Shown here: piece after piece, positions 20,967 through 32,829 of the stretch
Layout of the letters: each line of letters opens with the position of its first letter
Numbering within the stretch: the stretch's first letter is position 1
Source of the DNA: Madurella fahalii
Taxonomy: Eukaryota > Ascomycota > Sordariomycetes > Sordariales
Assembly (NCBI GenBank): GCA_029876055.1
Contig: CM056880.1
Span: 1,488,001 to 1,552,000, forward strand
Reading direction: 5' to 3'
DNA: 64,000 nt
Notes under the pieces: model-generated
What the model saw: only the letters and a program-made list of their open reading frames with translations
Database searches by the model: none
Told to the model about the DNA's origin: nothing
Program-made: the position numbers and the translations under genes

Positions 20967-22121
20967 ATGCGAGTTGGCCACCTATCCCGTCACGCTCATA
21001 GCCTTGTCGACAAATCTTGGGTCCCGCATTGATAGCGCATCGACACCAACCTTTTATCAAGAGATGCCCCAAGATTCCAAGAGACTGTTGGCGTGGGAAG
21101 CCGCAAATGGTGATGATACCGATAAAGAAGCAAGGTACCTAAAACAAGGAATGACAGGTGTCCAGTGGCACGTGGGAGGCTGATTGCCAAGCAGTGGCGC
21201 AGGGCACTTCGATCGTGTAAGACGACGACGGCTTTCCAGAGGATGCTCGGGAGGTTTTCAAGAGATGGTCGGTAGTAAGGGAATCGGGCTCGGCGGTTGC
21301 AGCATTGCCAAATGTACGGGAACTATTCTTCATGGGGCAGAATCAAGATTTGAAACGCCACGAACCCAAAAAAAATCGCCGGGGGTAGAGGCTGTAACTT
21401 GCCGCAGTACCATAGTAAGCGACACCCGCAGGGGAGGGGCAGAGAAGATTGCGAGGGAGCAGGCCCAAAACAAGCCATCCCCAGGCCCCACCACTCTCCC
21501 GGCCATTCTCCTGTGGCGTTGGTCGCCGCACGGCGGTTAATGCTTGTTTTCTGGTTGGTTTAGCTGCACGGCTTGGCATTCAGGATTCGAGTGTCACGTC
21601 GAATGGGTCTCAAAAGCTCCTCCTGCCGTCTCGTCTACAACCCAGACCCCCTGCATGTTGTTAGTCCGGGACTCACTCTACGTGTTCCCTCGCATATAGG
21701 TTGTCTCGTCCCCATGGAACTCGTCCACCGGACCAACCGAGTTGGCAATAGACGGCTCCAGACGCCAAAAACGTAATGCCGACTGGTTGTATGGAACTGA
21801 AGGAAGGTATCTTGCAGTATTGGGGTATACTGGTTTCATTTTAACGGTTAACCGTCATTGGCTTCAGCACCCCGTATTTGGATCCACTCCTTTGTACCAT
21901 CTTAACAGACTGGCAGGGGATTGAGCGGTCCATGGCAACGACTTCGCGTTGGAGAGTCCGCCCCCCGAGCCTTAGTCTATTCAGATCTTATAATTCCGGG
22001 GCATGGAATCGGACTCCGCCCAACCGCTTGTCTCCCTGACTGATAATTATCGTGACCAAGCCTCCTTAGGCGTTCGGAAACAGTGTTGGCGACAACACGC
22101 GTTTATGGTTACGGAGCCACC
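20967..22121. other. Intergenic region between divergent genes
   Basis: About 1.1 kb upstream of both the mannosidase (minus) and the Cys-rich membrane protein (plus). Contains no convincing open frame or repeat. Confidence 0.45.
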
Positions 22122-23132
22122 ATGAGAGCGTCTAATTCTCCTCTTTTATTCTCCTTCTTGTTTAGCAGGCATATTCTTCCCAGTTTCGCAATATGCTACT
22201 ACCCAAGTGGAGACGTTGCGCCCCAAGACGTCCCTTGCCAGGACGAGACGGAAGAGTCGCCGTGTTGTGGTCCAGCTTATATCTGCTTGAGCAACGGCAT
22301 CTGCATGTCCAGCGGACTCGAGAGACAGTTACCGAACCAAGCACTATACGTCCGCGGAAGCTGCACCGACAAGGACTGGCGGAGCAGCAAGTGCCCGAGC
22401 TTTTGCGTCAATCCAGCCAACAATGACAAGTTGGATGGCGGTATCGGTATTAGGAAGTGTCCCTCGAGAGATGACGATACATACTACTGCGACAATGGCG
22501 CCTTCCATGATTGCGATACCCTGGAAAATGTGTTGAGCTTCCAAGGTACGACGAAGGGCTGCTGTGGAAGCTTGGGAGGCTGTCGGCGCTTTAACAAGGC
22601 GTTTTGAGTACTGATCTTGGCAATTCTAGGGACTCCCACTGCCTTGACAACCATCGGCATTGTCCCAACTTCGTCGTCGTCGTTATCATCATCATCATCA
22701 TCATCAACGTCTTTATCCACAAGTACGACGACATCCTCTACAGAAAGCTCCGAGAACTCTCAAGCGGTTCAGACCTCGGCAACCGACAGCGCCGAAGGCG
22801 CCACATCTTCGGATACTTTACCTTCAAGTTCCCCGTCAAATGGGCTCACCATCGGCCTTGCCGTTGGTATTCCTATCGGTGTACTCGGTCTAGCGGCTGC
22901 GGCATTCATGTTCTTCTGGTCGCGACGGAAGCTCAGGGCCAGCGGACAAACTTCCATACTGCAGCAACCGCCGCTCGATCAAAGGCAAATGGGCGGATAT
23001 CCGTATACTGATGGGATAAATGGGTACTACCAGAAGACGCCCGAACCTGTGGAAGTCTGGGTACCCCCACCGCCGGTGGAGCTGCGGGCCGACGCCCCCC
23101 CAGCGCACGAGTTACCGGCTACGTTCAGATAG
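22122..23132 (+). CDS. Cys-rich single-pass membrane protein of unknown function
   Basis: Exon 1 is 22122-22545 and exon 2 is 22630-23132, with an 84-bp intron; 308 aa. Layout: signal peptide (about residues 1-24, ending near LPSFA); a Cys-rich ectodomain to about 135 with 12 Cys in spacing such as C-x-C-CC-x-C-x-C; a Ser/Thr-rich stalk (about 142-210) likely to be O-glycosylated; one membrane segment GLTIGLAVGIPIGVLGLAAA (about 213-237) followed by the stop-transfer WSRRK; and a Pro-rich cytoplasmic tail with WVPPPPVELR. Similar architecture occurs in fungal cell-wall sensors of the WSC/MID2 kind, but I recognise no WSC domain, so the function is open. If the intron is kept, the frame runs on through TTKGCCGSLGGCRRFNKAF to a stop, giving a secreted form without the stalk and anchor. 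Confidence 0.75.
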
Positions 23133-23682
23133 GGGGCAAAGGTATGCTGAGAAAACTCGGATGGTGATGTAGCGCTTCTGATGAATTTAGAGAAGAGGTG
23201 AAGGGATAAAAGATTCAATACCCCCCACGCATATGCCATTCGTAGTACTATCCGTATCTCCCATGTTGCGTACTGATGGTGTCAGTGAATTGGCTAGTCC
23301 GCCAGCGTAGCCGGTACCTGAACGCCTAGCTGGCGATATATGTGAGGGTTCTCGCTCACTTCCAACAGATAGCGATATAAACCCTTTCCAACTTCTCTCC
23401 TTACCATTAGGACGACCTTACAGGGTTGCCGCAGGCTCCGCAACACCACCAAATCCGCACAGTCCGTCCGACCCACTGCCACATGATTCTCGTCTCCGCT
23501 TAGTCGATGACTGAAGACAATGGCAATATGAATTGGAGCTGGCCCCAGAGCCGGAGGCACGGCGCAGTAGCTGGGTATCTCTCATATGATGAGGCTATGG
23601 ACCGGACTGTAAACCAAGTCGTGCGTTGCGCTTATGGCATCATGCCGCTCTACAGAACTGCCTGAAAAAAACTCTAGCGTCG
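23133..23682. other. Intergenic region between convergent genes
   Basis: 3' flanks of the membrane-protein gene and of SGD1. An 88-codon minus frame at 23294-23560 has no recognisable feature. Confidence 0.4.
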
Positions 23683-26434
23683 TCATGCTAGATCATCGGC
23701 CTTGACTAGCGCGTCCTTGACTGCCGCCTCAGCCAACTTGCATCCATCCTGGACCAGCTTCGCATTCTTCTTCCCCCCAGCCAGGTCCGACTTCCGGACC
23801 ACCTTCTTGAGGAAGTACTGCAGGCCCCGTGCCAGATCAGGCGTCGCGCCGACGGCCGAAAACGCCTTTGCAATGGCCTCATTGGGCCGCTCGCTGGCCT
23901 GACACTCAAGCAGCACAGTGACGAGCAGGATCTCGACAAAGTCGCGAGTCTTCTTCTGCAGGTACAGGAGGTTCAGCCGTTTGAGCACGGCCAGCCCCAA
24001 GCTGCCGCCCGCGACGAGTGCCCCGAACATCTTGGCCGTGTTGACAAGGCGTCTCAGGTCTACCGCCTCGTCTTCCTCCTCGTCCTCGGCGTCTTCGTCG
24101 CCAAAGCCGGACTCCCCCATCCGTCCAAACAACTTCCAGAGACTGGACTGGAACGCCCACTTGACCTCTCGCTGTTCCGAGCAGAGCTTCTTGGCAATTA
24201 GTGTGTAATAGGGGTTGTAGTGCTGTTCAGCACCGACACAGCGTATGATGACATTCGGTATCTCCCGCTGGCGTTCCTTGTTCAGCCGCAGTTTGAGTAT
24301 CCGAAAGTACGCGTCCTGATAATCCATGGCTGACATGATGGAGATAAAGATGGACCGTCGAACTTCCGTGTTCATCCCTTGCTCCCTAGCAAGCTCTCCT
24401 AGGTCTGGGCCGTCCTCAACATCATCCAAGGCGAGGCTTTCGTCATCGCTGTCACCCTTCTCTGGAGCCGTGTTCCCCGTATTCTTCTCACCAGCCGACC
24501 TGCCTGCCCAGCTCGCGCCCACTATCCACCACTTGCCTTTCTTGTCGGCATCTTGGATATCCCTCAGACCCATCCGCATGGGTTCCGTGGAGTTGAGTTT
24601 TCTCGACTTTAGCTGGCCAAGGAGCTTCTTCATCCGGTTTCTGTGCTCCGAGATAATTGCCGACGCGCCCGCCCCGGCCTTCAACTTGTTGTTTTTCAGA
24701 TCGGTAATGGTGTCGATCATGAACTTGGTCCTAACGGTGAGGTTCTTCTCGCCGGCCTTTGCGACAGCCGGAGGTATCAAAGAGACGATGTCCTTTAGCG
24801 CCATAGGGTCGTCTTGCCGGAGTGTAGGCCCGCACATTCGTACAATCCGAAGCAAGAGCTCGGCATTGAGCTCCGAAAGACTTTCAAGTAGCATGCGGAT
24901 GTAGTCGAAGACCAGATTGGGCCCGATAAGCTGGAAGTTATAGAGCTCTGAGACGAAAGTAATGAGGTTTGACGTTTGCTTCGGGACGTCAGGCCGCTCC
25001 AATGCGGCTACCCTTGCTTCTTCAAAATACTTGTCGAAGCGCTCCACCACTTCCTGGATGAGCTGGCCTCCGAAGTCCGTCCCAATCACCTTGTACGCAG
25101 CCGTAGCGAAGCCGGCCGTCAGGATGAGGAGCGTGTCCGGCAGACTTGTCGGATCGCAGACCTGTATCAGGAGCAGATCGACGAGTGAAGACGTAACGTG
25201 CTGTCGGGGATACTCTCTGTAGAGCTTCTCAATTTCTCCCATGATGGTCAACATGTTGGATTCGGTGATCCTGTTGACTAGACCCTGCGTCTGCCGGCGA
25301 ATGCGCGCAGCAAGCTCAGCGTCCGACCCCGACTCCTTCAGTAGCGATGGGGGCACGTATTTTGCCGTCTGGCCTGTCGTTGGAGCAACATACGGGTTCT
25401 CGCGCACTCGCTTTTCGGGACCGTCTTCAGCAGCATCTTCATCCTCCGAGTCAAATCCTCCGAATTCGTCTTGACCCTCTTCCGAGTCGTCATCGCCGAG
25501 TCCGTCCCCGTCGGATCCCTCCAGCCCCGCATCATCCCCACCCGTGCCATCCATATCTTCGTCTAGATCATCAAAGTCTCCTGCATCCTCGTTACTATCA
25601 TCAGACGCAGGCATTGGCTTCTTCCGCACAGCCAACGCTGCCTCGGCCTTCCTCCGCTTTTGGGCGAGCCATTCGTCTGCTTCTGCCTTGCGCTTCCTCT
25701 TTTCTTGCTTCTCCTCGTCGAAGCTGCCGCCAAGGCCATCCAAGAGGTCGCCAAGTCCGTCGTCTTTGAATGACTGGGGTAGATTTTTTCGGTTCTTCAA
25801 GCCGAGTTTCCTTTCTAGGTCCGCAATTTCTGCATCGTCCTGCGCGAGCTTGTCCCTCATCGTCTTTGACACCTTTGGTTTTGGTGGCGCATTGTTAACA
25901 TCGTCCTCGTCGCCATCACTCTCATCCTCATATCCGACGCCCTTCTCGTCATCCTCATCTTCCGATTCCTCGTCCAGCACGCCCTCCGAAAGCATATCCT
26001 CGTCGTCTTCGTCCCCGATATCGTCCTCCAACTCGTCCGACTCGTCCTCCTCCTCCTCCTCCTCCGGCTCCGGCTTCCTCCGCTTCAGTATCGATTTCGG
26101 CCCTCCCTTTGCCGGCGGTCCGTTACCACCTGGTGCCTTCTTAAACTTTGTGGCGACATTGTCGTTACGGTTCGGAGCGCTGCGTTCGGTGTGATAGCTC
26201 CGGACAGCTGTAACACGGTTGGCTCTGGACTGTTTCCTCTCGGCTTTCCGGCGCTCTTTCCTGGACGCCACCTCCCCTCCGCCGCGCCCACGCCTTTGGG
26301 CCTGTTTTGAGTCTGCTGGTATGTTAGTAAGAAGCTGGAGGAATGTTACTGAAGAAACCCCCCTCACCCGATTCGCCGAGCTCCTTGAGCAATTGGAGAG
26401 GTAGGGTCGGCTTCTTTGTCCCAGGCGGTGGCAT
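23683..26434 (-). CDS. SGD1: SGD1/NOM1 nucleolar MIF4G-MA3 protein (18S rRNA processing)
   Basis: Exon 1 (26434-26368) encodes MPPPGTKKPTLPLQLLKELG; after a 55-bp intron, exon 2 (26312-23683) finishes an 898-aa protein. The family works in the small-subunit processome, with NOM1 helping to position Dhr1/eIF4A-type helicases during 40S biogenesis. The N-terminal 370 residues are highly charged, with Lys/Arg-rich patches (SRKERRKAERKQSRANR) and long acidic runs typical of nucleolar proteins. From about residue 370 is a MIF4G domain (YVPPSLLKESGSDAELAARI, RRQTQGLVNRITESNM, TSSLVDLLL). From about 680 is an MA3 domain (RRSIFISIMSAMDYQDAYFR, ILKLRLNKERQREIPNVI). Antisense Ser-rich frames mirror the acidic codons and are not genes. 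Confidence 0.93.
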
Positions 26435-26930
26435 TTTGTCCCAGTTCGATGTGAGGGCAAATGGGAAGGCGCGGTTATATAGTGATTCTGAAGCAGAGCG
26501 TCCCTCGTGTTTTCAACGGAGGTGATGGCTCTCTATCAATTTGCCAGTCTAGTCGGTGCAGAGGGGAAGCGAGTTCCGCAATTCACCCTTTGAAAGGCCG
26601 TAGAGCCCGTGGAGGGGTCGAGTCTAAAGCCGTTTAGTTTCAAAGGTGCCTAACCTCACTCCTCTCTCATTTCTAGCAGTGGACGATGCTGCGGTCTGAA
26701 CTTTTTGTTCTTATCGATAATGCTGGTGGGACTTTGGGGCCCAGAAACATCAAGTGGGGCGCTAATTCTCGATCCAAGTGGGTCGCCCAAACACCAAAGC
26801 GGCCCCACCATCAACGTCCAGGCGGGGCAAGCACTGTCCATCCCACGCCTCATTCACAACGGCCGAAGCTCTCAGCTCATCCATCACCCTCCATGGTATC
26901 AACCCCCGATTCAAAACACCAATAACCAAA
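26435..26930. promoter_or_regulatory. Divergent promoter region, SGD1 / SRP14
   Basis: About 500 bp separate the starts of a ribosome-biogenesis gene and a signal-recognition-particle gene transcribed away from each other. A C/T-rich leader precedes the SRP14 ATG. No individual site can be named with confidence. Confidence 0.35.
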
Positions 26931-27489
26931 ATGGGTCACTTAACGCACGATGAGGTACGCTTGCAGCACCCCCTCTCTAAATTAAAAGCCATCCACTCGC
27001 TAACCTAACCCCCTCTTCACAGTTCTTCTCCAAACTCACCGACCTCTTCGCCGTCAACAAAAGCAAAGCTCACGGCGCAGTCTACTTAACACAAAAGCGA
27101 CGTATGCTGGCCCCTGGCCTATGCTATCCCGTACCTCATCAAAACCAACCCAACTCACTTCATCTCTAGTAACCTTTTCCCAAGACGCCGACGCGCCCGC
27201 AGCGCCAACATCACCATCAACCTCAGGCCCGGCCCCTTTCCCAGACCTCTCCCCCGCGCACCCGCTCCCCGTTCTCATCCGCGCCACAAACGGCAAGTCC
27301 AAGGAGCGCAGGGCGTCCAAGGTCAAGCTCTCCACCGTGGTGCAGCCCGACGAGCTGGAGGGGTTCTACGCGCGCTACGCGGACGTCTGCAAGGCGGGCA
27401 TGGCAGCACTGAAGCCGAGGGATCGGACCAAGCGGAAGGCGAAGGCGAGGAAGAAGAAGGGCGGCGCTACCGGGGCTCCTGCTTCGTGA
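26931..27489 (+). CDS. SRP14: Signal recognition particle subunit SRP14
   Basis: Three exons (26931-26954, 27023-27101, 27170-27489) join to 140 aa. The first exon codes only for MGHLTHDE. The conserved SRP14 core is FFSKLTDLFAVNKSKAHGAV, then LTQKR, LPVLIRATNGKSKERRASKV, and a C-terminal helix with ELEGFYARYADVCKAGMAAL followed by a basic tail (RTKRKAKARKKKGG). SRP14 forms the Alu-domain dimer with SRP9 (SRP21 in many fungi), which slows elongation while the nascent chain is targeted to the ER. An Ala/Pro/Ser-rich insert (about residues 38-65) separates the first strands from the rest, as is common in filamentous fungi. Both introns are 68 bp. Confidence 0.95.
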
Positions 27490-29882
27490 TGACAGTTCCT
27501 TTCGGTTGGCGAATAGGGTTTACTATGATGGTGGTCGTGCCTTGGAATTCCGCGATTTGACCAGGGTTGGTTGGTATGTCTTGTGTGCTCGGCTTGAATC
27601 TGCCTAGAGTCGCGAGCGGTGGTGAACGTCGGTTGCTTAGATCGGGTGAGTGTCTGGATCAGGGTCTTAATCTTGGACTGGGGTCGGGACGGGAGAGCCG
27701 CGGCTCAGACATTCGTCGTCCGGGCACAGCACAATCTTTCCTTCCAGCTACATCAGCGCAGGGGAGGGAGCGAGCATACCCGGGCCCTTAACTCCACCGC
27801 CGGTTTCGAGTGCATCATATGGGAAAGAGATTTCTGGCTGAAGCGTGGTTGCGTGGGGACGGGAACGCCGGCCATGAGCATGTGGCATAAACAAAATTAG
27901 AAGCATGGAGCGAAAGAAAGAGGGGCGGGAGACCCAGCATCCTTCTCCCCACAGCTCGTGATGTTCTTCCTAGGACCTAGACATGTTCTCAGACCACTGC
28001 TCTCATATCTACGGGTATACTCGCCTTCTCAAAATATAAGGGGGTAACTTGAAGGAGCCAGGTCTAGCAGTTTTCTATAATGTACCCAACCTATCTCATT
28101 GATTACCTCCTGTACCCTTCCCGAATCACCTTCTTTCTCATAACCCCTAACACCTCCCTCCCGGCTGCACAAGCCCTACCATTGGTACCTAGCCTTGTTG
28201 CTGCCCACTCAATACACCAAGCACAGCCCTGCCGCCTCCTGGAACCTATCATCCCCAGTCTCTAAGGTTGCGTTAGCTAGCGCAGACCGGCCGCTATACG
28301 CAATCCAGACCACTCGGGATGCAAGTTGTTATCAAAGTTCCGAGCCGTCAACCGGGGAAAAAAAAAAAAAAAAAAAAAAGACCACGACATCCGGATTTAC
28401 ACCAAAGGCAAATGAGCCAAAGCAGCCATTGACAGCTGTTGCAACTCCGGGTTGGATACAAACCAAAGAACAGACACTTACGCCGTCTTTCGTGGGGTGT
28501 TCTGGGTTTTGAAGCAGAAGGGCGTGGAGGATGAGGTAATCCGGGACATCCTACGAGAGTTCTATTTGTCATACATGGGGAATTGGGTTAACTACTCGAT
28601 GCCCTGTTCTGCTCCCGGCCCATCAACATCAGGGGCATTGATACTTCCAAACGTGCCGATGGAGTGTGTGCACGATGGCCGGTCTTCCCCCGCGGCGGTA
28701 GATACCCCACGGAGCATTGCTGCTCGCAAGAGGGCGAGAGGTCTTGTCCGCGGGTCCATCTCGCCGGTGAATGGCATGTCCTAGTGGTAGCGGCTGTCCT
28801 TTGCACCTTGCTAGGCTTAGCTGTTTGCTTTGCACGTAGTGTAGCAAGCCCGTCTCATCCACACGGCTTTCCACTTGGTTCTGCCTCGTCAGTATAAGAG
28901 GTAGAGTCGGTCTTTGTTGATATATTACAGATGGATGTCTATGATTCTATCCGGCACCCAGAGTTATGTCGCGATCCTACATCCATCTGGCCCGACAGTG
29001 CAGTCTGAGCAGTGGCTTCCCAAGTCATTGGTGCCATCAACAGCCGCCGCCATCAGATGCCACCATCGGCGCTCAGTAACAGCATGTCGAAGTAGAGCCG
29101 ACCACAGGTGCCTGTCTGCACCGTTGGCGGGCACCGAGAATGGTATCATCAGGGTATCGGGGTATCCGCGCAAAAGCCGCCATCCAAAATACGCCGAGAC
29201 GCCAATGCCTATCATGCCTGTACCACGTTCCGGAAAAGCATCATCCCTACGCTTCGCCGTACGCAACTCACCAAAGTCTGCCAACCGCTCTGGCCAGCCC
29301 GCTCTCTCACAATGCCATTTACCAGCAGACACGCCTACCACTGCCCGACGCCCTTCCATCGAACGCCGCCATTAACTGGAGAATCAGATGCTTATTCGAC
29401 AATACATTCTAGGGTAAAAGCCGTCCGATTTTCCATTTTCAGTGGTTCCAAAAAGAACCGAGAGTCCCAAGGAGATAGAGAGAGAACATCGCGCCAGAAC
29501 TTTTCTCGTCGTGAGTTCGCCGGTGCCGAAGACTAGGAGTGGGCGTCTCGAGGCCCTCTCTTTCATTCCCCGACCTAAAACGAAACCATCCTCCCAGAAA
29601 CGCAACCAAATTAGGGACAAGACGCGAGTTCGAGACCGCGGCCTTCCAAGATTGGCATGACTGAGGCCACAGATTTCTGCGCCAAACGGAGACGGAGCAA
29701 TAGATAGGAAATCATGACGATCGGCCAAAAGCCTGATAATAAGGGGAAAAGACAAGCAGAGAAGGAGAGTGCTGGGGTTCGCACAGCTACCGAGGCTGTC
29801 AGTACCAAAGGGTGGAAGTAAACCTGACGTTCCCGGAGAGTGGCAACTATCGGTGATTGCTCGGGCGGACTATCGAGGAGCT
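27490..29882. other. Intergenic region, no supported gene
   Basis: Convergent 3' flanks of SRP14 and the GBP2-like gene. Contains one long A-run. Open frames (for example 28452-28784 plus and 28964-29359 minus) overlap antisense frames and show no domain or splice pattern. Confidence 0.45.
28358..28379. repeat. Poly(A) homopolymer, 22 bp
   Basis: Twenty-two consecutive A on the plus strand, flanked by GGGG on the left. No target-site duplication or element body is visible, so this is treated as a simple-sequence tract. Confidence 0.8.
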
Positions 29883-32829
29883 TCACATGATCTGGTCCTG
29901 GGTCAGACCACCATGCGGGTCGGTATCCATGCTGTCGCCGCCGCCGGGCGTGGCATATTTGACGTAGCTCAGGCCGAGAGGGCGACCACCGTACTGGTAG
30001 CCCTGGAACTTAGCAATGGCGGTCTCGGCGGTGTCTGCGTTATCGAATCGGACAACACCGCTTCCGCGAGAACGACCGCTCGGTTCGTACTGAATCTCGG
30101 CTTGCTCGACCTTGCCGATCGTCGAGAATAGTTCAACCAAGTCATCATTGCTCGTCGACCAAGGGAGCTACACGACGGTTAGGCAACAGAGATCGACGCC
30201 ACAACAGTGCAAAGACGTGCGAGGCGAACTTACGTTGCGAACATAGATGATCTCGCACTTCTCAACGCCCGACGTGGCATGGTCAGTGAAAGGATTCGGG
30301 GGAACCGAGGCGCTGTTGCCGGCGTCGTAGACGCCTCCGCCGCCAGCACCAGCACCATATCCACCACGGCCTCCATAACCGAATCCACCGCGGCCACCAC
30401 CGAACCCTCCTCGGCCGTAGCCACCAAAGGCTCCGCGTCCGCCCCCAAAGCCGCCGCGACCGTAGCCACCGACACCCATACCGGGGCCGGCGAAGCGATC
30501 CTCGCGAACCTCGAGAGCGCGGCCCTGCCAATCATATCCATTGAATTGTTGGATGGCGTTCCGTGCGTCATCAGGGGTCTCGAACACAACGACGCCCGAG
30601 CCTTTAGGTCTGCCGTCGGGACCAAGGTGGACATCAGCGCGAATGACGCCGCCTGTGCGGGCTGTGGCTAAAGTCAATACCCAGTCCAACTCTCGGGCTG
30701 TTGGACGGTTCTGCTTACCGGCTTGTCGGAAGAGGTCCTTTAGGTCTTGCCATCCCACGGTATAAGGCAGCTATGATGGGTCGGTCAGCATCAGCCAGCC
30801 CTGGCCTGTCCAGAAAGGAGAGGGAAAGAAATTCTGCTACGAACGTTCGAGACGTAGATCTGACGGCCACCGCCACCGCCGCCGGCAGCTCCAGGCATGC
30901 CAGCATTGAAGCCGCCGCCAGCGCCATAAGCGTTGCTCATGCCGCCACCGCCGCCGATGCGAGCGGCTCCACCCGGAGGTCCAAACCGAGGCTCGGCTTC
31001 ACGATCCTGTCCGGAAGTTAATAGACCGGGTCTAGTATCCGTCCATATCCATATCAAACTTGCCTCTCGGACATAGACCAGTCTGCCCATAAGGTTCTGG
31101 TTGCTGAGTGTCGCAACGGCGGCTTGCGCCTGCTCCCTGGTGGCATACTCCACTATTCTGAACGGAGGACGGTTAGCAGCTTGCCCGCATGGCCTCCGAG
31201 TTGTTGTAGGATAGACTTACCCGCATCCCTAAATCACCAACGGACAACGTCCCAACCCGTCAATCCAACAATCCATCAAATAACCGAGAGAAGAGGAACC
31301 ACAAAAGAACCAGCCAAAATCACTTATAGGCGCCCACCTTCGACATTCCATTGGGAAGAAGCAGCACATCGGCGTAGAGAACCTCTCCAGCTAGAATCGG
31401 CAGCGGTTAGCCCAAGTCCGTCTTGAGTCAAACCTGCCTCCAAAACCCACCCTGGCGCATAAAGTCCTTGAGATGGTGCCATTTGACGTCATAGGACAAG
31501 TTGCCGACGTAGACGCGGCGGTCCTGCTGCGATGTCTCGCGAATGTTATTCATGACTTGTTCTCGGTGTGCCGCACGATCCTCGTACGACCGATGGGGAG
31601 CTCCGCTGTATCCTGAGCCTGGTCCTCCAACAGCTGTGCCCTGACCAGTCATGGGAGAGCGACTTCTTCTCCGATGGCGACTCCGCGATCGATCACGGGG
31701 CGAATATGATCGGCGGGTATTCGGGCTCCGTGAACGTCCCCGTCTGGGAGAACGCGATCTCTCACGCTGTGAAATGTCAGTTGGTGACTAAGCTGTCGTC
31801 GGACACACGAGGAAGTCTAGGGCTAATGCAGGTGAGTTCCAGAGAGGAGTCCGCATAATGGCTGGGCGGGTGTATGGCCTCCTGCCTACACGCTGCCGGC
31901 GTTGACTTGCATGCTTCACGAGCTCCAAAGTCCGTGGCGGGGACGATCATCTTCGATCCGCGAGACCAACTCGGCAGTGTGTGGATACCAACCAGCCCGA
32001 CCCAGCGAGCTGCGAGTGGATGCGGCCCTTGGCCCTTGAGCACGGCCCACATTGGTAGGAGCACTCCGTTGCGAGCCGCAACAAAGAGACGAACGAGACG
32101 GCGCCGGGAAGGTCGAGGTCGAGTCGCGCTCGCCAAAGAAAGAATAAAAAGACAAATTAGAGAGAATAATACTCACAGGGCGATAGGTGTCTCCTGAATC
32201 AGCTGCAGAGAGAAACCCGATGTTAGAACCAATCGAAGAAAAATAAAAGGGTTGAAAAAGAAACCGGCGAGGGGAAGGTAGGAGGTGGTAGGTAAATGAG
32301 GGAATGGGGAGAGATGCAATTGAGAATGCGTGTAATTTGAGGGAGCGTACCGTACCACTTGGGGGTGCCGCGGCGGGGGTAGTAGTGAATGAATCCGAGG
32401 GTGGATCAGGATAGGAAAGACATGCAGGTGGAGGGGAAAGGAGGGAGGGGTCTGGTTTGTGTGAAAGGTACATGTAGGTGGTATGTAAGAGGGACCACGC
32501 AGTGCAGGGAGAGGACGACGCAAGGCACTGCAGCAAAGTGCGTGCCTCCCCGAGTGGAAGAAACGCGCACGAGGCTTGACGAACAGCAGCAGACAGCAAC
32601 GCCGGCTGGGCAAGTCTTTGGGGGAGGGGGAGGGTTACAAGCGACGGTAACACGTCATCGAGGAATCTGAAGAAACTGCCCACGATAACGGTTGCTCCAA
32701 GATTTGGTGGGCGTGTTGTGTGAAAGACGGTAATGCGAGGCTCGACAAAGACGAGACTCGCACGAGGCAGGAGAGGAGGGCGGGAAGAGAGGAAGGTAGA
32801 GGAAGCAGCTCGAGGCTGTACTTACCCAT
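29883..32829 (-). CDS. GBP2: SR-like three-RRM mRNA-binding protein (GBP2/HRB1 type)
   Basis: Ten exons: 32829-32826, 32202-32177, 31766-31451, 31390-31338, 31228-31221, 31157-31064, 31006-30845, 30770-30719, 30661-30234, 30167-29883. They sum to exactly 476 codons (475 aa). Gbp2/Hrb1-type proteins bind nuclear mRNA, couple to TREX and monitor splicing before export. Residues 10-48 are an RS/SRSP domain. RRM1 (about 94-170) carries VYVGNL and KGCGIVEY; RRM2 (about 215-295) carries IYVSNL and KGSGVVVF; RRM3 (about 374-455) carries IYVRNL and GSGVVRF. Gly-rich (RGG-like) linkers separate them. Oddities: the start codon plus one base form a 4-nt coding exon inside the donor ATG-G/GTAAGT; the first two introns are long (623 and 410 bp); exon 5 is 8 nt; the intron after exon 6 is GC-AG. 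Long introns in an SR-type gene suggest autoregulation by splicing, which is inference. Confidence 0.92.
31007..31063 (-). other. GC-AG intron in the GBP2-like gene
   Basis: Donor GAG/GCAAGT, which is the strong GC-donor consensus, a CTAG/TTAAC-like branch region and acceptor GGACAG; 57 bp. Only this phase-0 splice restores VREDREAEPRF. Using the nearby GT (two codons downstream) gives an immediate stop after splicing. Confidence 0.8.
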
